Assembly (NCBI RefSeq): GCF_003987135.1
Contig: NZ_PIPJ01000003.1
Span: forward strand, 164,614-228,613
Direction: 5' to 3'
Origin: Aliidiomarina iranensis
GTDB lineage: Bacteria; Pseudomonadota; Gammaproteobacteria; Enterobacterales; Alteromonadaceae
Length of the DNA: 64,000 bases
The notes beneath the pieces are model-generated. The model saw only the letters and a program-made list of their open reading frames with translations, ran no database searches and was not told the origin of the DNA. The translations under genes and the position numbers were made by a program. Positions 38,246-47,404 of the stretch are shown piece after piece (position 1 is the stretch's first letter; every line of letters begins with the position of its first letter).

Positions 38246-38367
38246 CTTGCTATCCTATTTAAATAATTATGAAAAACCTTGAAGGCATGGGGTAAATATC
38301 TCAGCTCAACATAGTGTTATACTTGTGAGCAATCTGACTACGAATGCTAGCATAAAAAGGAGCACCC

Positions 38368-38853
38368 ATGGGACTGCATAGTAACCAAGAGTATTTTGTT
38401 TCTTGGGAAGAACTTCATCGCGCTACGCGCGAATTGGCCCGCCGCCAACTCCCCGCCGAGCAATGGCAGGGTATTATCGCGGTTAGCCGAGGAGGCTTGG
38501 TGCCCGCAGCTATCCTCGCTCGTGAATTAAATATTCGTGTTGTTGAAAGTGTGTGCGTGCGCAGTTATGCCCATCAAAGCCAAGTAGCCGAGCCTGAAAT
38601 GCTGAAAGATATCAGCTGCACCGAAGATGGCGCGGGCTTTCTAGTTGTGGATGATTTAGTAGATACTGGCAATACCTTACGTTTTTTGCGTAAGCGTTTA
38701 CCAAAAGCTAAATTTATAACCGTTTATGCGAAACCTGAAGGCCTTCCTTTAGTGGATGAATATGAGGCGGATATCGAACAGAGTACTTGGATTCACTTTC
38801 CGTGGGATGTGCACTTGCACTATGTAGATCCTCTGGCAGGTGAGGATAAGTAA
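38368..38853 (+). CDS. gpt: Xanthine-guanine phosphoribosyltransferase
   Basis: Salvages guanine and xanthine to nucleotides with PRPP. The 161-residue protein has the PRPP loop FLVVDDLVDTGNT and the IIAVSRGGLVPAAILARELN segment of the Gpt family. Length is near E. coli Gpt (152). An aaaaggagc site precedes the ATG. A strong palindromic terminator follows. Confidence 0.94.
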   Translation: MGLHSNQEYFVSWEELHRATRELARRQLPAEQWQGIIAVSRGGLVPAAILARELNIRVVESVCVRSYAHQSQVAEPEMLKDISCTEDGAGFLVVDDLVDTGNTLRFLRKRLPKAKFITVYAKPEGLPLVDEYEADIEQSTWIHFPWDVHLHYVDPLAGEDK

Positions 38854-38908
38854 GTTGTTTAAGATGCGCAGTCATGGCATTAAATCAATGGCAAAAAACT
38901 ATGGCAAC

Positions 38909-38944
38909 AAAAAAGGAGCGCTGAATATTCAGCGCTCCTTTTTT
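38909..38944. terminator. Perfect 36-bp palindromic terminator after gpt
   Basis: A complete palindrome (aaaaaaggagcgctgaat and its reverse complement) with A- and T-runs at its ends. It works on either strand, serving gpt on plus and proS on minus. Confidence 0.92.
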
Positions 38945-38969
38945 ATTAACCTGCTAGTTTGAAAAGCTC

Positions 38970-39030
38970 ATAGCTCATAGCTCACAGTACACAGCCCAAA
39001 GCCCACAGTTCAAACCTCACAGCCCAAAGC
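38970..39030. repeat. Degenerate short repeats downstream of proS
   Basis: Words of the type agctcat, agctcacag, and two copies of cacagcccaaagc (38990-39002 and 39018-39030) follow one another between the terminator and the end of proS. No gene is present. Confidence 0.75.
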
Positions 39031-39045
39031 GTCAGGCTTTCAGCA

Positions 39046-40791
39046 TTATGCGCTTTGCACGCGCGCTAAAACATCAGCGATTTTCAGCGTTTCTTTCTCG
39101 CCGCTGCGGCGATTTTTATATTCTACCGCTTGCTCATCTAAGTTGCGCTCACCAATAACAATAGTATGCGGAATACCAATGAGTTCCATATCCGCAAACA
39201 TAACCCCTGGGCGTTCTTTGCGATCATCGAATAACACTTCAACGCCAGCGGCCTTAAGCTCAGCATACAATTTTTCAGCTACTTCCTGAACCCGCGCCGA
39301 TTTATGCATATTCATCGGCAGAATACACACTTGGTAAGGCGCCATAGCCGTAGGCCAGATAATGCCATTGGCATCGTTGTTCTGTTCAATAGCCGCAGCC
39401 ACAATACGCGAAACGCCAATACCGTAACAGCCCATAATCAAGGATTGATTCTTGCCATCTTCGTTCAATACACCGGCTTTCATGGCTTCGCTGTACTTGG
39501 TGCCAAGTTGAAAAATATGGCCTACTTCAATACCACGGGCAATATTCAACGTGCCTTTGCCATCAGGGCTGGCATCACCTGCACGAACATTGCGTAAATC
39601 GGCTACTTCTGGCAGCGCTACATCACGATTCCAATTGATACCAAAGAAGTGAAAGCCTTCTTCATTAGCTCCTGCGGCAAAATCACTCATGCTCGCCACA
39701 GCGCGATCAATAATCACCGGCATGGTTAGATTTACTGGGCCAAGTGAACCCGGGCCGGCACCAACGGCTGCTCTAATTTCTTCGTCGCTGGCAAATACGA
39801 GTGGCGATGCCACGGCCGAGTGTTTCGCCGCCTTAATTTCGTTAAGCTCGTGATCACCACGAATAATCAATGCTACTAGCTTTGCGGGCGCATTGGCTGG
39901 TGCTTTTGTATCCTTTGCGGTGGTATCAGCTGCGTGCACAATGAGTGTTTTAACCGTACTTTCAATATTGATATCAAATTGCTCTACCAAAGCCTTAATG
40001 GTTTTCGCTTCTGGTGTTGCTATTTTTTCCATCGCTTGTGTGGCTGCTAATGGCTCATCAGCAATGGCAACTGCCTCGGCAAGTTCCACGTTAGCGGCGT
40101 AATCGGAGCTATCAGAAAAGGCGATGTCATCTTCGCCTGAGCTGGCAAGTACATGGAACTCATGGCTCATATTGCCACCGATGGAGCCGGTATCAGCAAT
40201 CACTGGCCGGAAATCTAAACCCAAGCGATTGAAGATATTGCAGTAGGCATCGAACATGGTTTTGTAGGTATCTTCCAAACTCTCTTGCGTGGTGTGGAAC
40301 GAATACGCATCTTTCATGATAAATTCCCGTGAGCGCATCACGCCAAACCGTGGCCGGATTTCATCGCGAAATTTAGTTTGGATCTGGAATAGATTAAGCG
40401 GCAGCTGTTTATAGCTATTTATTTCTTTGCGCACTAATTCGCTAATCACTTCTTCATGGGTAGGGCCGAGCACAAAATCGCGGTTGTGGCGATCTTTAAT
40501 GCGCAAAAGCTCAGGGCCATAATCATGCCAACGGCCTGATTCTTCCCATAAATCGGCAGGCTGCACCATTGGCATCAACACTTCGATAGCGCCGGCTTTT
40601 TCCATTTCTTCGCGCACAACTTGTTCAACTTTCCGCAACACACGCAGGCCTGTTGGTGTCCATGTGTAAAGCCCAGATGCAACCTTACGCACCATACCGG
40701 CGCGCAACATTAACTGATGGCTAATCACTTCAGCATCAGCAGGGGTTTCTTTCATTGTTCCAAGCAGGTATTGGCTCGTGCGCATAGTCAT
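39046..40791 (-). CDS. proS: Prolyl-tRNA synthetase (bacterial type with editing domain)
   Basis: Charges tRNA(Pro) with proline. The 581-residue protein begins [20 protein letters not shown] and has the class II motifs (motif 2 [20 protein letters not shown], motif 3 near [17 protein letters not shown]) with the INS editing domain between about residues 230 and 400. Length agrees with E. coli (572). A second ATG two codons in (40785) matches the usual E. coli start and may be the true one. Confidence 0.97.
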   Translation of the reverse strand: MTMRTSQYLLGTMKETPADAEVISHQLMLRAGMVRKVASGLYTWTPTGLRVLRKVEQVVREEMEKAGAIEVLMPMVQPADLWEESGRWHDYGPELLRIKDRHNRDFVLGPTHEEVISELVRKEINSYKQLPLNLFQIQTKFRDEIRPRFGVMRSREFIMKDAYSFHTTQESLEDTYKTMFDAYCNIFNRLGLDFRPVIADTGSIGGNMSHEFHVLASSGEDDIAFSDSSDYAANVELAEAVAIADEPLAATQAMEKIATPEAKTIKALVEQFDINIESTVKTLIVHAADTTAKDTKAPANAPAKLVALIIRGDHELNEIKAAKHSAVASPLVFASDEEIRAAVGAGPGSLGPVNLTMPVIIDRAVASMSDFAAGANEEGFHFFGINWNRDVALPEVADLRNVRAGDASPDGKGTLNIARGIEVGHIFQLGTKYSEAMKAGVLNEDGKNQSLIMGCYGIGVSRIVAAAIEQNNDANGIIWPTAMAPYQVCILPMNMHKSARVQEVAEKLYAELKAAGVEVLFDDRKERPGVMFADMELIGIPHTIVIGERNLDEQAVEYKNRRSGEKETLKIADVLARVQSA

Positions 40792-40861
40792 TTATCTCGT
40801 ACTGAATTTAGCAAATTAAATTAAGCAGCATTCTATCAGCCTCGGCCCATGCAACAAAGGC

Positions 40862-41590
40862 TTAACTGATGCTTATTACATGATTATCGTTGCCTATTAC
40901 TCGCCATTTGATATTGAATTCATAAAGGTGCATACCGTATTCTTTTTCCCAGTTTTGCTCGCGTTGATAACCGGGGCGTGGGTCTTGCTGTAACACCTCG
41001 GTTATTAATTGCTGTAACTCTGGAAATGCTTTTTGCTGTTGCAGAATGGTATTTTCAGCCTCAGGGGAAAACGAAACGCTCATACCGCTCGTAGGCTTAT
41101 CATCGGCATAGCCGCCCAAGGCATTACCGATGCTATCGGAATAGGGTAGATAGGGTTTGATATCCAAAATGGGTGTGCCATGTAATAAATCGAGCCCACG
41201 AATAATTAATTGCTTTTTCTCTACCGCCAGCAATTCCACAACAGAAAGGCCAATCGGGTTCGGCCGAAAAGTTGAACGCGTGGCAAACACGCCTTTTCGT
41301 GCGTTACCACCAAGGCGCGGCGGCCGCACTAAAGGCTTCCAACCTTGTGCTGCAGTTTCATGAAAAACAAAGGTAAGCCACAGATGGCTAAAATCCTCAA
41401 TGCCACGGATGCAATCAGCATGAATAAAATCATCATAAAAATGAATAACGCCACGTGCGCTCGGAACTAATCCAGGTTGCCGCGGAATAGCGAATTTTTG
41501 CCGATAGGGTGATTCAATGTAGCCAATGGGTTTAAAAACATACTCTTGGCTGGAGCTCTTTCTATTGCCTTCATTTTTCAATGTGTTCAC
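40862..41590 (-). CDS. trmO: tRNA (t6A37-N6)-methyltransferase TrmO
   Basis: Methylates t6A37 of threonine tRNAs to m6t6A. The 242-residue protein has the family sequence FKPIGYIESPYRQKFAIPRQ, then PGLV, ATRSTFRPNPIGLSVVELLA and the DIKPYLPYSDSI motif. The likely start is GTG at 41590; a TTG three codons later is another option. It stands upstream of proS on the same strand. Confidence 0.94.
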   Translation of the reverse strand: MNTLKNEGNRKSSSQEYVFKPIGYIESPYRQKFAIPRQPGLVPSARGVIHFYDDFIHADCIRGIEDFSHLWLTFVFHETAAQGWKPLVRPPRLGGNARKGVFATRSTFRPNPIGLSVVELLAVEKKQLIIRGLDLLHGTPILDIKPYLPYSDSIGNALGGYADDKPTSGMSVSFSPEAENTILQQQKAFPELQQLITEVLQQDPRPGYQREQNWEKEYGMHLYEFNIKWRVIGNDNHVISIS

Positions 41591-41893
41591 TTCAGCGCAT
41601 TCCTAAATATTCGTATTGGTGTAAGCCACCAAACCAGTGTGGATATTTCACCATATTTTCGCGCATACCACTAAGTTTGATTTGACGTTTTGCGGAAATA
41701 TCAAGAAAAACATGAATTTAAAAAACTGGCCCGAATATTGCTTTCTTTAAGTAACACATGATTTAAGTAATAAGTGATTCAAGTAACAAATGGTCTCGAT
41801 AATAAATAGCTTCAGGCCAGCAGCAAAGAATTAAGCGTTAACCACAAAATGTAATCTATGATATTTAAATAAAACGATAAATAAGGGAAAACC
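41591..41893. other. Intergenic region with three 16-bp tandem repeats
   Basis: The divergent trmO / secreted-protein gap. It contains three imperfect tandem copies of a 16-base unit at 41746-41761, 41762-41777 and 41778-41793 (tttaagtaacacatga and variants). Promoter elements for the downstream gene were not identified with confidence. Confidence 0.6.
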
Positions 41894-42553
41894 ATGAGTA
41901 AAGCAATGGAAACCACCATGAAAAAAATGAGCTGGATAGTGCTCGCATTTGTTGCCTCGTTAAGTATGCTAACTTTAAGCACATCGGCGGCGGCGAGTAG
42001 TGAAGTGGAGCGCTATCATGAGATTTCGATTGCGGATATACAACATGTTGTGCTGAAAAACGGAGTAGGGTCGGTTTATGTTGAGCAGGGAGAAGGTTCT
42101 AACTTAACTATTCGAGCCCAATTTGAAGGTAAGCGTTCCGGTATTATGCGGCGCACAAAAGATGTTAGCGATATGGACATCAATATTCGCGAGCGCAATG
42201 GAGTACTTACCCTTTCGTTTTCTGAAGATAATGTTGAAGCGACTTGGCGAGTAACCCTGCCGCGAGTTGATAAGCTTGATATTGATCTCGGCGTTGGCTT
42301 GGTTGATGTAAATATAGGTGCAACAGCTGTGAATATCGATTTAGGTGTGGGTGATGTGAAAGTGGTAGGGCTGTTAAGCGAAGCCGGAGCCGTAAGTGCC
42401 GATGTAGGAGTGGGCGCTGTGAGTATCGATGGTGCTCATGATGTTAGCTCAAAGCGCGCAATTGTGGCGGAAACCGCACGTGGGCGTGGTGATGGTGAAT
42501 ATCCCATAAATATTGATATTGGCGTAGGTGATGCAGGAATTCGTTTGCGCTAA
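41894..42553 (+). CDS. Secreted DUF4097-like repeat protein
   Basis: A 219-residue exported protein of unknown function. A signal peptide (hydrophobic WIVLAFVASLSMLTLSTSA, cleavage near AAA-SSE, residue ~36) is followed by five copies of a GVGxVxV-type strand motif: GVGSVYV, GVGLVDV, GVGDVKV, GVGAVSI, GVGDAGI. The pattern resembles the stacked-strand adhesin-like DUF4097/DUF2807 folds. The first ATG is at 41894; a second (MKKMSW) at 41921 would give a more normal signal peptide. It ends at a strong terminator and has no operon partner. Confidence 0.7.
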   Translation: MSKAMETTMKKMSWIVLAFVASLSMLTLSTSAAASSEVERYHEISIADIQHVVLKNGVGSVYVEQGEGSNLTIRAQFEGKRSGIMRRTKDVSDMDINIRERNGVLTLSFSEDNVEATWRVTLPRVDKLDIDLGVGLVDVNIGATAVNIDLGVGDVKVVGLLSEAGAVSADVGVGAVSIDGAHDVSSKRAIVAETARGRGDGEYPINIDIGVGDAGIRLR

Positions 42554-42563
42554 ACGCAGAAAT

Positions 42564-42597
42564 AAAAAAGAGGCTCATTTTACTGAGCCTCTTTTTT
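42564..42597. terminator. Terminator after the DUF4097-like gene
   Basis: Stem aaaaaagaggctca / tgagcctctttttt with a six-base loop; both runs are present, so it can also end the convergent H-NS-like gene. Confidence 0.9.
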
Positions 42598-42600
42598 GCT

Positions 42601-42633
42601 AGTGCTTTGCTAGTGCTTTGCTAGTTCTTTGCT
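42601..42633. repeat. Three tandem 11-bp repeats
   Basis: The unit agtgctttgct is repeated at 42601-42611 and 42612-42622, with a one-base variant at 42623-42633, directly after the terminator. Confidence 0.9.
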
Positions 42634-42643
42634 AGGCATGGGG

Positions 42644-43060
42644 TTAAATTAAAAAATCATCTAACGAGCCGCCTGCATCAAGCGCTTCTTGAATTGGCTT
42701 TGGTGTGCGGCCTTGGCCTGTCCAAGTTTTTTCAACAGCGTTCGCATCCAGATATTTATATTTTGCTGGTTTTGCCGCTCGCGGTTTATGTACCTTGGCT
42801 TTTGTTTTAGTATTCGCCTGAGTATCAATACCGAGTACTTCTTCAGCCTTTAAACCCGCATCAGCAATTTCTTTTCGAATCCGTTCGATATCTAACTGTT
42901 TGGCAGCCAGTTTGCGTTGTTGCTCAGCTTCTTCTTCCTTGCGCTGCTCAATAATATTTGCCAATTTCGCGGCTACTTCATTTAATTCGGCAACGGATAG
43001 TTCTTTTGTTGCCGCATTTAACCTACGAGCATGGGTTAGAATATCTGTAAATTCGATCAT
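42644..43060 (-). CDS. H-NS-family nucleoid protein
   Basis: A 138-residue DNA-binding protein of the H-NS group. Residues ~1-70 form a charged coiled-coil dimerisation region (LNEVAAKLANIIEQRKEEEA and on); a basic linker (~85-105) is followed by the C-terminal DNA-binding segment YKYLDANAVEKTWTGQGRTP, with the tryptophan and Q-G-R AT-hook-like motif of H-NS. It probably silences AT-rich or transferred DNA. It is alone and converges with the DUF4097-like gene. Confidence 0.88.
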   Translation of the reverse strand: MIEFTDILTHARRLNAATKELSVAELNEVAAKLANIIEQRKEEEAEQQRKLAAKQLDIERIRKEIADAGLKAEEVLGIDTQANTKTKAKVHKPRAAKPAKYKYLDANAVEKTWTGQGRTPKPIQEALDAGGSLDDFLI

Positions 43061-43150
43061 ATATATTCCTAGGTTGCGCTTTAAAAGTTGCTAAATATTA
43101 ATATGAAAGTAGCGCAATACAAACACAAGTTATTAACCTTAAGCGAAAAC

Positions 43151-44815
43151 TTACATATTTGGATACGTTGGACCACCTGTGCCCTCGGGCGTTACCCAAC
43201 GAATATTCTGGCTTGGATCTTTAATATCGCACGTTTTACAATGAATACAATTTTGCGCATTTATTTGAAAACGTTTATCACCCGAATCAGTTGTTACTAC
43301 CTCATAAACTCCGGCAGGGCAGTAACGTTGAGCTGGCTCATCAAATTTTTCTAAATTCACCTTAATCGGAATATCGCTATCGGCAAGCTGTAAATGGCAA
43401 GGCTGATCTTCTTCATGGTTAGTGTTAGATAAATAAACCGAAGAATTTCGATCAAAACTAACCTTGTTATCAGGTTTTGGATATTCAATAGCTTTTGCAT
43501 CTTTCGCTAACTGCATACCTTCATGATCGGCTCTTGTATCTTTAATAGTAAAGGGGAGTTTCCCGCCAAAGAAGTTTTGATCTAAGGTATTATAAGCGCC
43601 ACCTAACCAGGTGCCCCATTTATGAATAACCGGACCAAAGTTGCGAGAACGATATAATTCATCGTATACCCAAGAATCTTTAAATGCTTGTGTGTATTCT
43701 TGCAAATCAGCACCATGATTCTCGCCAACTACCGCAGCAAAAACTGTTTCTGCGGCTAACATGCCGCTTTTCATTGCCGTATGGTTGCCTTTAATTTTCG
43801 CGAAATTTAGAGTGCCCGCATCACAACCCACTAATACCGCACCTGGCATAGTCATTTTCGGTAATGAATAAAAGCCACCCTTAGCTATTGCCCGTGCACC
43901 ATAGCTAACTCGTTTGCCATTTTCTAATAACTTGCGAATTTGTGGATGTTGTTTAAATTTCTGGAACTCCGCAAAAGGATTTAAGTGCGGGTTGGTGTAA
44001 TTTAAATCAATAATTAATCCCAGAAACACTTGGCCATTCTCGGCATGATATAAATACCCGCCGCCGCTTGCCTCATCTTTTAACGGATATCCGGTAGAGT
44101 GCACAACTAAGCCTTCTTCGTGCAGTTCAGCAGGAATATCCCAGATTTCTTTAAAGCCAATAGCATAGTGTTGCACGGTACTATCTTTATCGAGCTGGTA
44201 ATGTTCAATTAGTTCTTTGCCTAAATGACCACGGCAGCCTTCGGCAAAAATGGTGTATTTGGCACGTAATTCCATGCCCGGCATGTAGCCATCTTTTGGC
44301 TCGCCATCAGCGCCTACACCCATATCACCGGTAAGCACACCACACACTTCGTTATTTTCGCCGTAAATCACGTTTGCCGCCGCGAAACCAGGAAATATTT
44401 CTACACCTAGATCTTCAGCTTGGCTAGCAAGCCAGCGGCTTACATTGGCCATACTGACAATGTAGTTGCCATCGTTATGAAAAGTTTTCGGCACCATGAA
44501 ATTCGGTAATTTGGATGCTTTCTCCGCACTACCAAACATATATATTTCATCGCGAGAAACAGGCGTATTAAGGGGCGCACCTCGATCTTTCCAATCAGGA
44601 AACAGTTCGGTAAGGGCGCGGGGCTCAAACACGGCCCCGGAAAGAATATGTGCACCAACTTCGGAGCCTTTCTCGATCACGCAAATTTGCAAATCTTTGC
44701 CTTGCTCTTGATTCAACTGAGCAAGCCTGCATGCAGTACTGAGCCCTGCAGGGCCCGCGCCCACAATCAGTACATCAAACTCCATACTCTCGCGTTCTAC
44801 ATCATGTGCAGCCAT
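43151..44815 (-). CDS. etfD: Electron-transfer flavoprotein-ubiquinone oxidoreductase
   Basis: Passes electrons from ETF to ubiquinone at the inner membrane. The 554-residue protein has the FAD-binding VLIVGAGPAGLSTACRLAQL near residue 15, the GGGYLYHAENGQVFLGL region, and a C-terminal [4Fe-4S] ferredoxin part with NAQNCIHCKTCDIKDP, ending in GTGGPTYPNM as in other ETF-QOs. It serves FadE and isovaleryl-CoA dehydrogenase, both encoded in this window; ETF subunit genes are not seen here. Confidence 0.96.
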   Translation of the reverse strand: MAAHDVERESMEFDVLIVGAGPAGLSTACRLAQLNQEQGKDLQICVIEKGSEVGAHILSGAVFEPRALTELFPDWKDRGAPLNTPVSRDEIYMFGSAEKASKLPNFMVPKTFHNDGNYIVSMANVSRWLASQAEDLGVEIFPGFAAANVIYGENNEVCGVLTGDMGVGADGEPKDGYMPGMELRAKYTIFAEGCRGHLGKELIEHYQLDKDSTVQHYAIGFKEIWDIPAELHEEGLVVHSTGYPLKDEASGGGYLYHAENGQVFLGLIIDLNYTNPHLNPFAEFQKFKQHPQIRKLLENGKRVSYGARAIAKGGFYSLPKMTMPGAVLVGCDAGTLNFAKIKGNHTAMKSGMLAAETVFAAVVGENHGADLQEYTQAFKDSWVYDELYRSRNFGPVIHKWGTWLGGAYNTLDQNFFGGKLPFTIKDTRADHEGMQLAKDAKAIEYPKPDNKVSFDRNSSVYLSNTNHEEDQPCHLQLADSDIPIKVNLEKFDEPAQRYCPAGVYEVVTTDSGDKRFQINAQNCIHCKTCDIKDPSQNIRWVTPEGTGGPTYPNM

Positions 44816-45016
44816 TGTGGGTACTCCTCACATTTCAAAATTTTAAATTCTGTGCTTTTATTCGTTTCAAGCTAGCTTTAATCATCAAGGCGAATGCCAA
44901 GGTTCATATCGAAGTTATTAGCTACGTAAATAACAACGTAAACACAAAAGCCTGCAAGCACAGAAACAACCGAAATATTAGCTTCAAAATAATTCGGTTT
45001 ATGAAAAATAAATTAT

Positions 45017-47212
45017 CTAGGATATTTTAACAGGAATTACGCTATTTGGCGCGGTTAACAATGCGGTTGCTTCATCGGCAGGGACAGGGCGGCTATAAAA
45101 ATAGCCTTGGCCAATAGTACAACCACGCTCAATTAAGAAATCAGCCTGGGCTTGGTTCTCTACACCCTCAGCAACAATGCCGATATCTAAATTTCGCGCC
45201 AAACTTACAATGGTTTGGGTAATTGTGGCATCGTCTTTATCGTCGGGTAAATCTTTCACAAAAGAGCGATCAATTTTCAGTGCATTGATCGGGAAGTGCT
45301 TCAAATATGAGAGAGAAGAATAACCTACACCAAAATCATCGATTGCGAGCGTAATGCCATTATCACGCATATCTTGCATGAAATCGGTATGAGCTTGGCT
45401 ATTTTCAATGAGTACTTGTTCAGTGAGCTCTAATTCGAGAAAAGCGGTAGGTATCCCAGCGCTGCGAACCGCATAGAGAATCTGATCTGTTAAATCGGGT
45501 ACTTGGAACTGGCGGCCAGATAAATTCACGGAAACTCGAATATCATTCAAGCCCATATCACGCCACCGAGCCAATTGGCGGCAGGCTGTTTGCAGCACAA
45601 AATCTGAAATTGGCAGAATAAGCCCTGAATCTTCAGCGATGGGTATAAAACGATCGGGGCCGATAATAGTGCCATCATCTTCTATCCAACGCACTAACGC
45701 CTCCAACCCGATAATTTTACGCGTTGTCATGTCTACTTGCGGCTGATAAAACACCGCCAATTTGTTTTGTTCAATGGCATAGCGCAGTTTTTTCGATAAA
45801 TCGAGCCGATCAGCCAGCTCATCATGAAGTTCTTGGCTATACACATGCCAGGTGTTGCGGCCCCGTTCTTTTGCTCGGTAAAGTGCGGTATCAGCATGGC
45901 GCATCAACGTTTCGGCATCTTCTTGGCCGGTTTGAGTAAGCGCTATGCCAATACTACCGGTAACAAAGATCTCGTAACCTTCCACATTAAAATGTTTATC
46001 CAGCGCTTCAATGATTTCGCCCGCATAAGATTCTAAATCCTCTTGTTCGCGCACATTGGTAAGCATTACCGCAAACTCATCGCCACCTAAACGAGCTAGC
46101 ATTGATTTACCACCGTGCAATTCAGAAAGGCGAGTAGATACCTGCTTCAATAATGCATCACCAATGTTGTGGCCTAGGGTATCGTTTACCTCTTTAAAGT
46201 GATCAAGGTCGAGAATCATTACGCCAACGCGTAAGCTTTGCTCACGCAATATATCAAGCTCGTTGCCAAGCTGAGCAATAATCGCGTTACGGTTTGCTAA
46301 GCCGGTAAGCGAATCGTGCTCGGCTAAATAGGCTACACGCTGCTCTATTTTTTCCCGCTCTTCGATTTCATCATAAAGCTCACGATTCGCCTCTTGTAGA
46401 AGATTTTCACGAACACGGCTAACACCCAATAAGTACAAAACGAAGGTGAGTAGGCCGGTTACCAACGAACCCGCCAATAGAACTAATAAAGGCAGTTTAC
46501 TCCGCATTTCTTGTAGTCGCTGCGGTGTTGGCCATAACTCTAAAATCCAAGTTTCACCGAAAATCTGAAACACACGATGATTGCCCCATTGGGCTTGTAA
46601 TTCATCGTTCGGCGCGAGATCAAACATTACTTCGGCATCTGATTGGCGAATAACGTGAAAGGCGGTGTTATCGCTTAAATGGCTTGCTACAGTTAAATGC
46701 AATAAACGATTCATATCGATCACGCCGGCATAAAACCCGCTGTGTTCATCGCCATTGAAGGGCACTACTAATAGTAAATCCGCTGGATGTTCAGCCAATT
46801 CCTCTGCGCTTATCAGGTAACGTGCACCCGGATTAAAGCGGCTAAGCCATAACGCGATCGATTCGGGCACGGCAGCAGGTGGCTCCCAAGTATCCGGGTA
46901 GTGGCGCGTAACTGTGCCATCAGAAGCGATCCAAAATAAGCTACGAAACTGGCGGTAATAAGAGGTGATCAAATCGCCCTCAGCAACCCAAGCTGGGCCC
47001 ACTTCACCTTGTCGGCTTACCCAAGTGAAACCGAACATGTGAGATTGCAATTCACGGCGAATTTCTAATTGTAAATCATATAGCTCAGAGTCGAGTGTGT
47101 TGCGGATGGAGTGATTATCCGAAATGCGTAAAGCGAATGTTAGGATCAGCGTGAGCGTTAATCCGATAACACCGGCGAATATAGCCTGTTTATGTTTTTT
47201 TAAATTGCGCAT
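45017..47212 (-). CDS. Membrane GGDEF/EAL cyclic-di-GMP enzyme with periplasmic sensor
   Basis: A ~731-residue sensory protein. Two membrane helices (about residues 10-29 and 245-265) bracket a periplasmic region similar in layout to CHASE sensors. The GGDEF domain keeps LARLGGDEFAVML (near residue 373). The EAL domain keeps IGLEALVRW (near 502), LELTEQVLIEN, IDDFGVGYSSLSYLKHFP, and VAEGVENQ, so both domains look competent, although many such hybrids act mainly as phosphodiesterases. The first ATG is at 47212; an in-frame TTG at 47281 would extend it. It stands alone downstream of aacS. Confidence 0.88.
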   Translation of the reverse strand: MRNLKKHKQAIFAGVIGLTLTLILTFALRISDNHSIRNTLDSELYDLQLEIRRELQSHMFGFTWVSRQGEVGPAWVAEGDLITSYYRQFRSLFWIASDGTVTRHYPDTWEPPAAVPESIALWLSRFNPGARYLISAEELAEHPADLLLVVPFNGDEHSGFYAGVIDMNRLLHLTVASHLSDNTAFHVIRQSDAEVMFDLAPNDELQAQWGNHRVFQIFGETWILELWPTPQRLQEMRSKLPLLVLLAGSLVTGLLTFVLYLLGVSRVRENLLQEANRELYDEIEEREKIEQRVAYLAEHDSLTGLANRNAIIAQLGNELDILREQSLRVGVMILDLDHFKEVNDTLGHNIGDALLKQVSTRLSELHGGKSMLARLGGDEFAVMLTNVREQEDLESYAGEIIEALDKHFNVEGYEIFVTGSIGIALTQTGQEDAETLMRHADTALYRAKERGRNTWHVYSQELHDELADRLDLSKKLRYAIEQNKLAVFYQPQVDMTTRKIIGLEALVRWIEDDGTIIGPDRFIPIAEDSGLILPISDFVLQTACRQLARWRDMGLNDIRVSVNLSGRQFQVPDLTDQILYAVRSAGIPTAFLELELTEQVLIENSQAHTDFMQDMRDNGITLAIDDFGVGYSSLSYLKHFPINALKIDRSFVKDLPDDKDDATITQTIVSLARNLDIGIVAEGVENQAQADFLIERGCTIGQGYFYSRPVPADEATALLTAPNSVIPVKIS

Positions 47213-47324
47213 TTCATCATAGGAATGATTATATTTCTTATACTTTGAAGTACATTCAAAGCTCCGCTCGAACCAACGCAATTCTTTCCGTGAATTACCG
47301 ACAAAATAAACTAAGTAGTTATTT

Positions 47325-47375
47325 TTACACGTTTAAATTTTTCGCGTCTAGTAGTGTGAGAATTTAAACGTGTAA
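47325..47375. repeat. 15-bp perfect inverted repeat between aacS and the GGDEF/EAL gene
   Basis: Arms ttacacgtttaaatt (47325-47339) and aatttaaacgtgtaa (47361-47375) are perfect complements around a 21-base spacer. There is no proper T-run, so it may be a regulatory dyad rather than a simple terminator. Confidence 0.7.
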
Positions 47376-47404
47376 TTTCTTACAAAAATTGCTGAAAACG
47401 GAAT

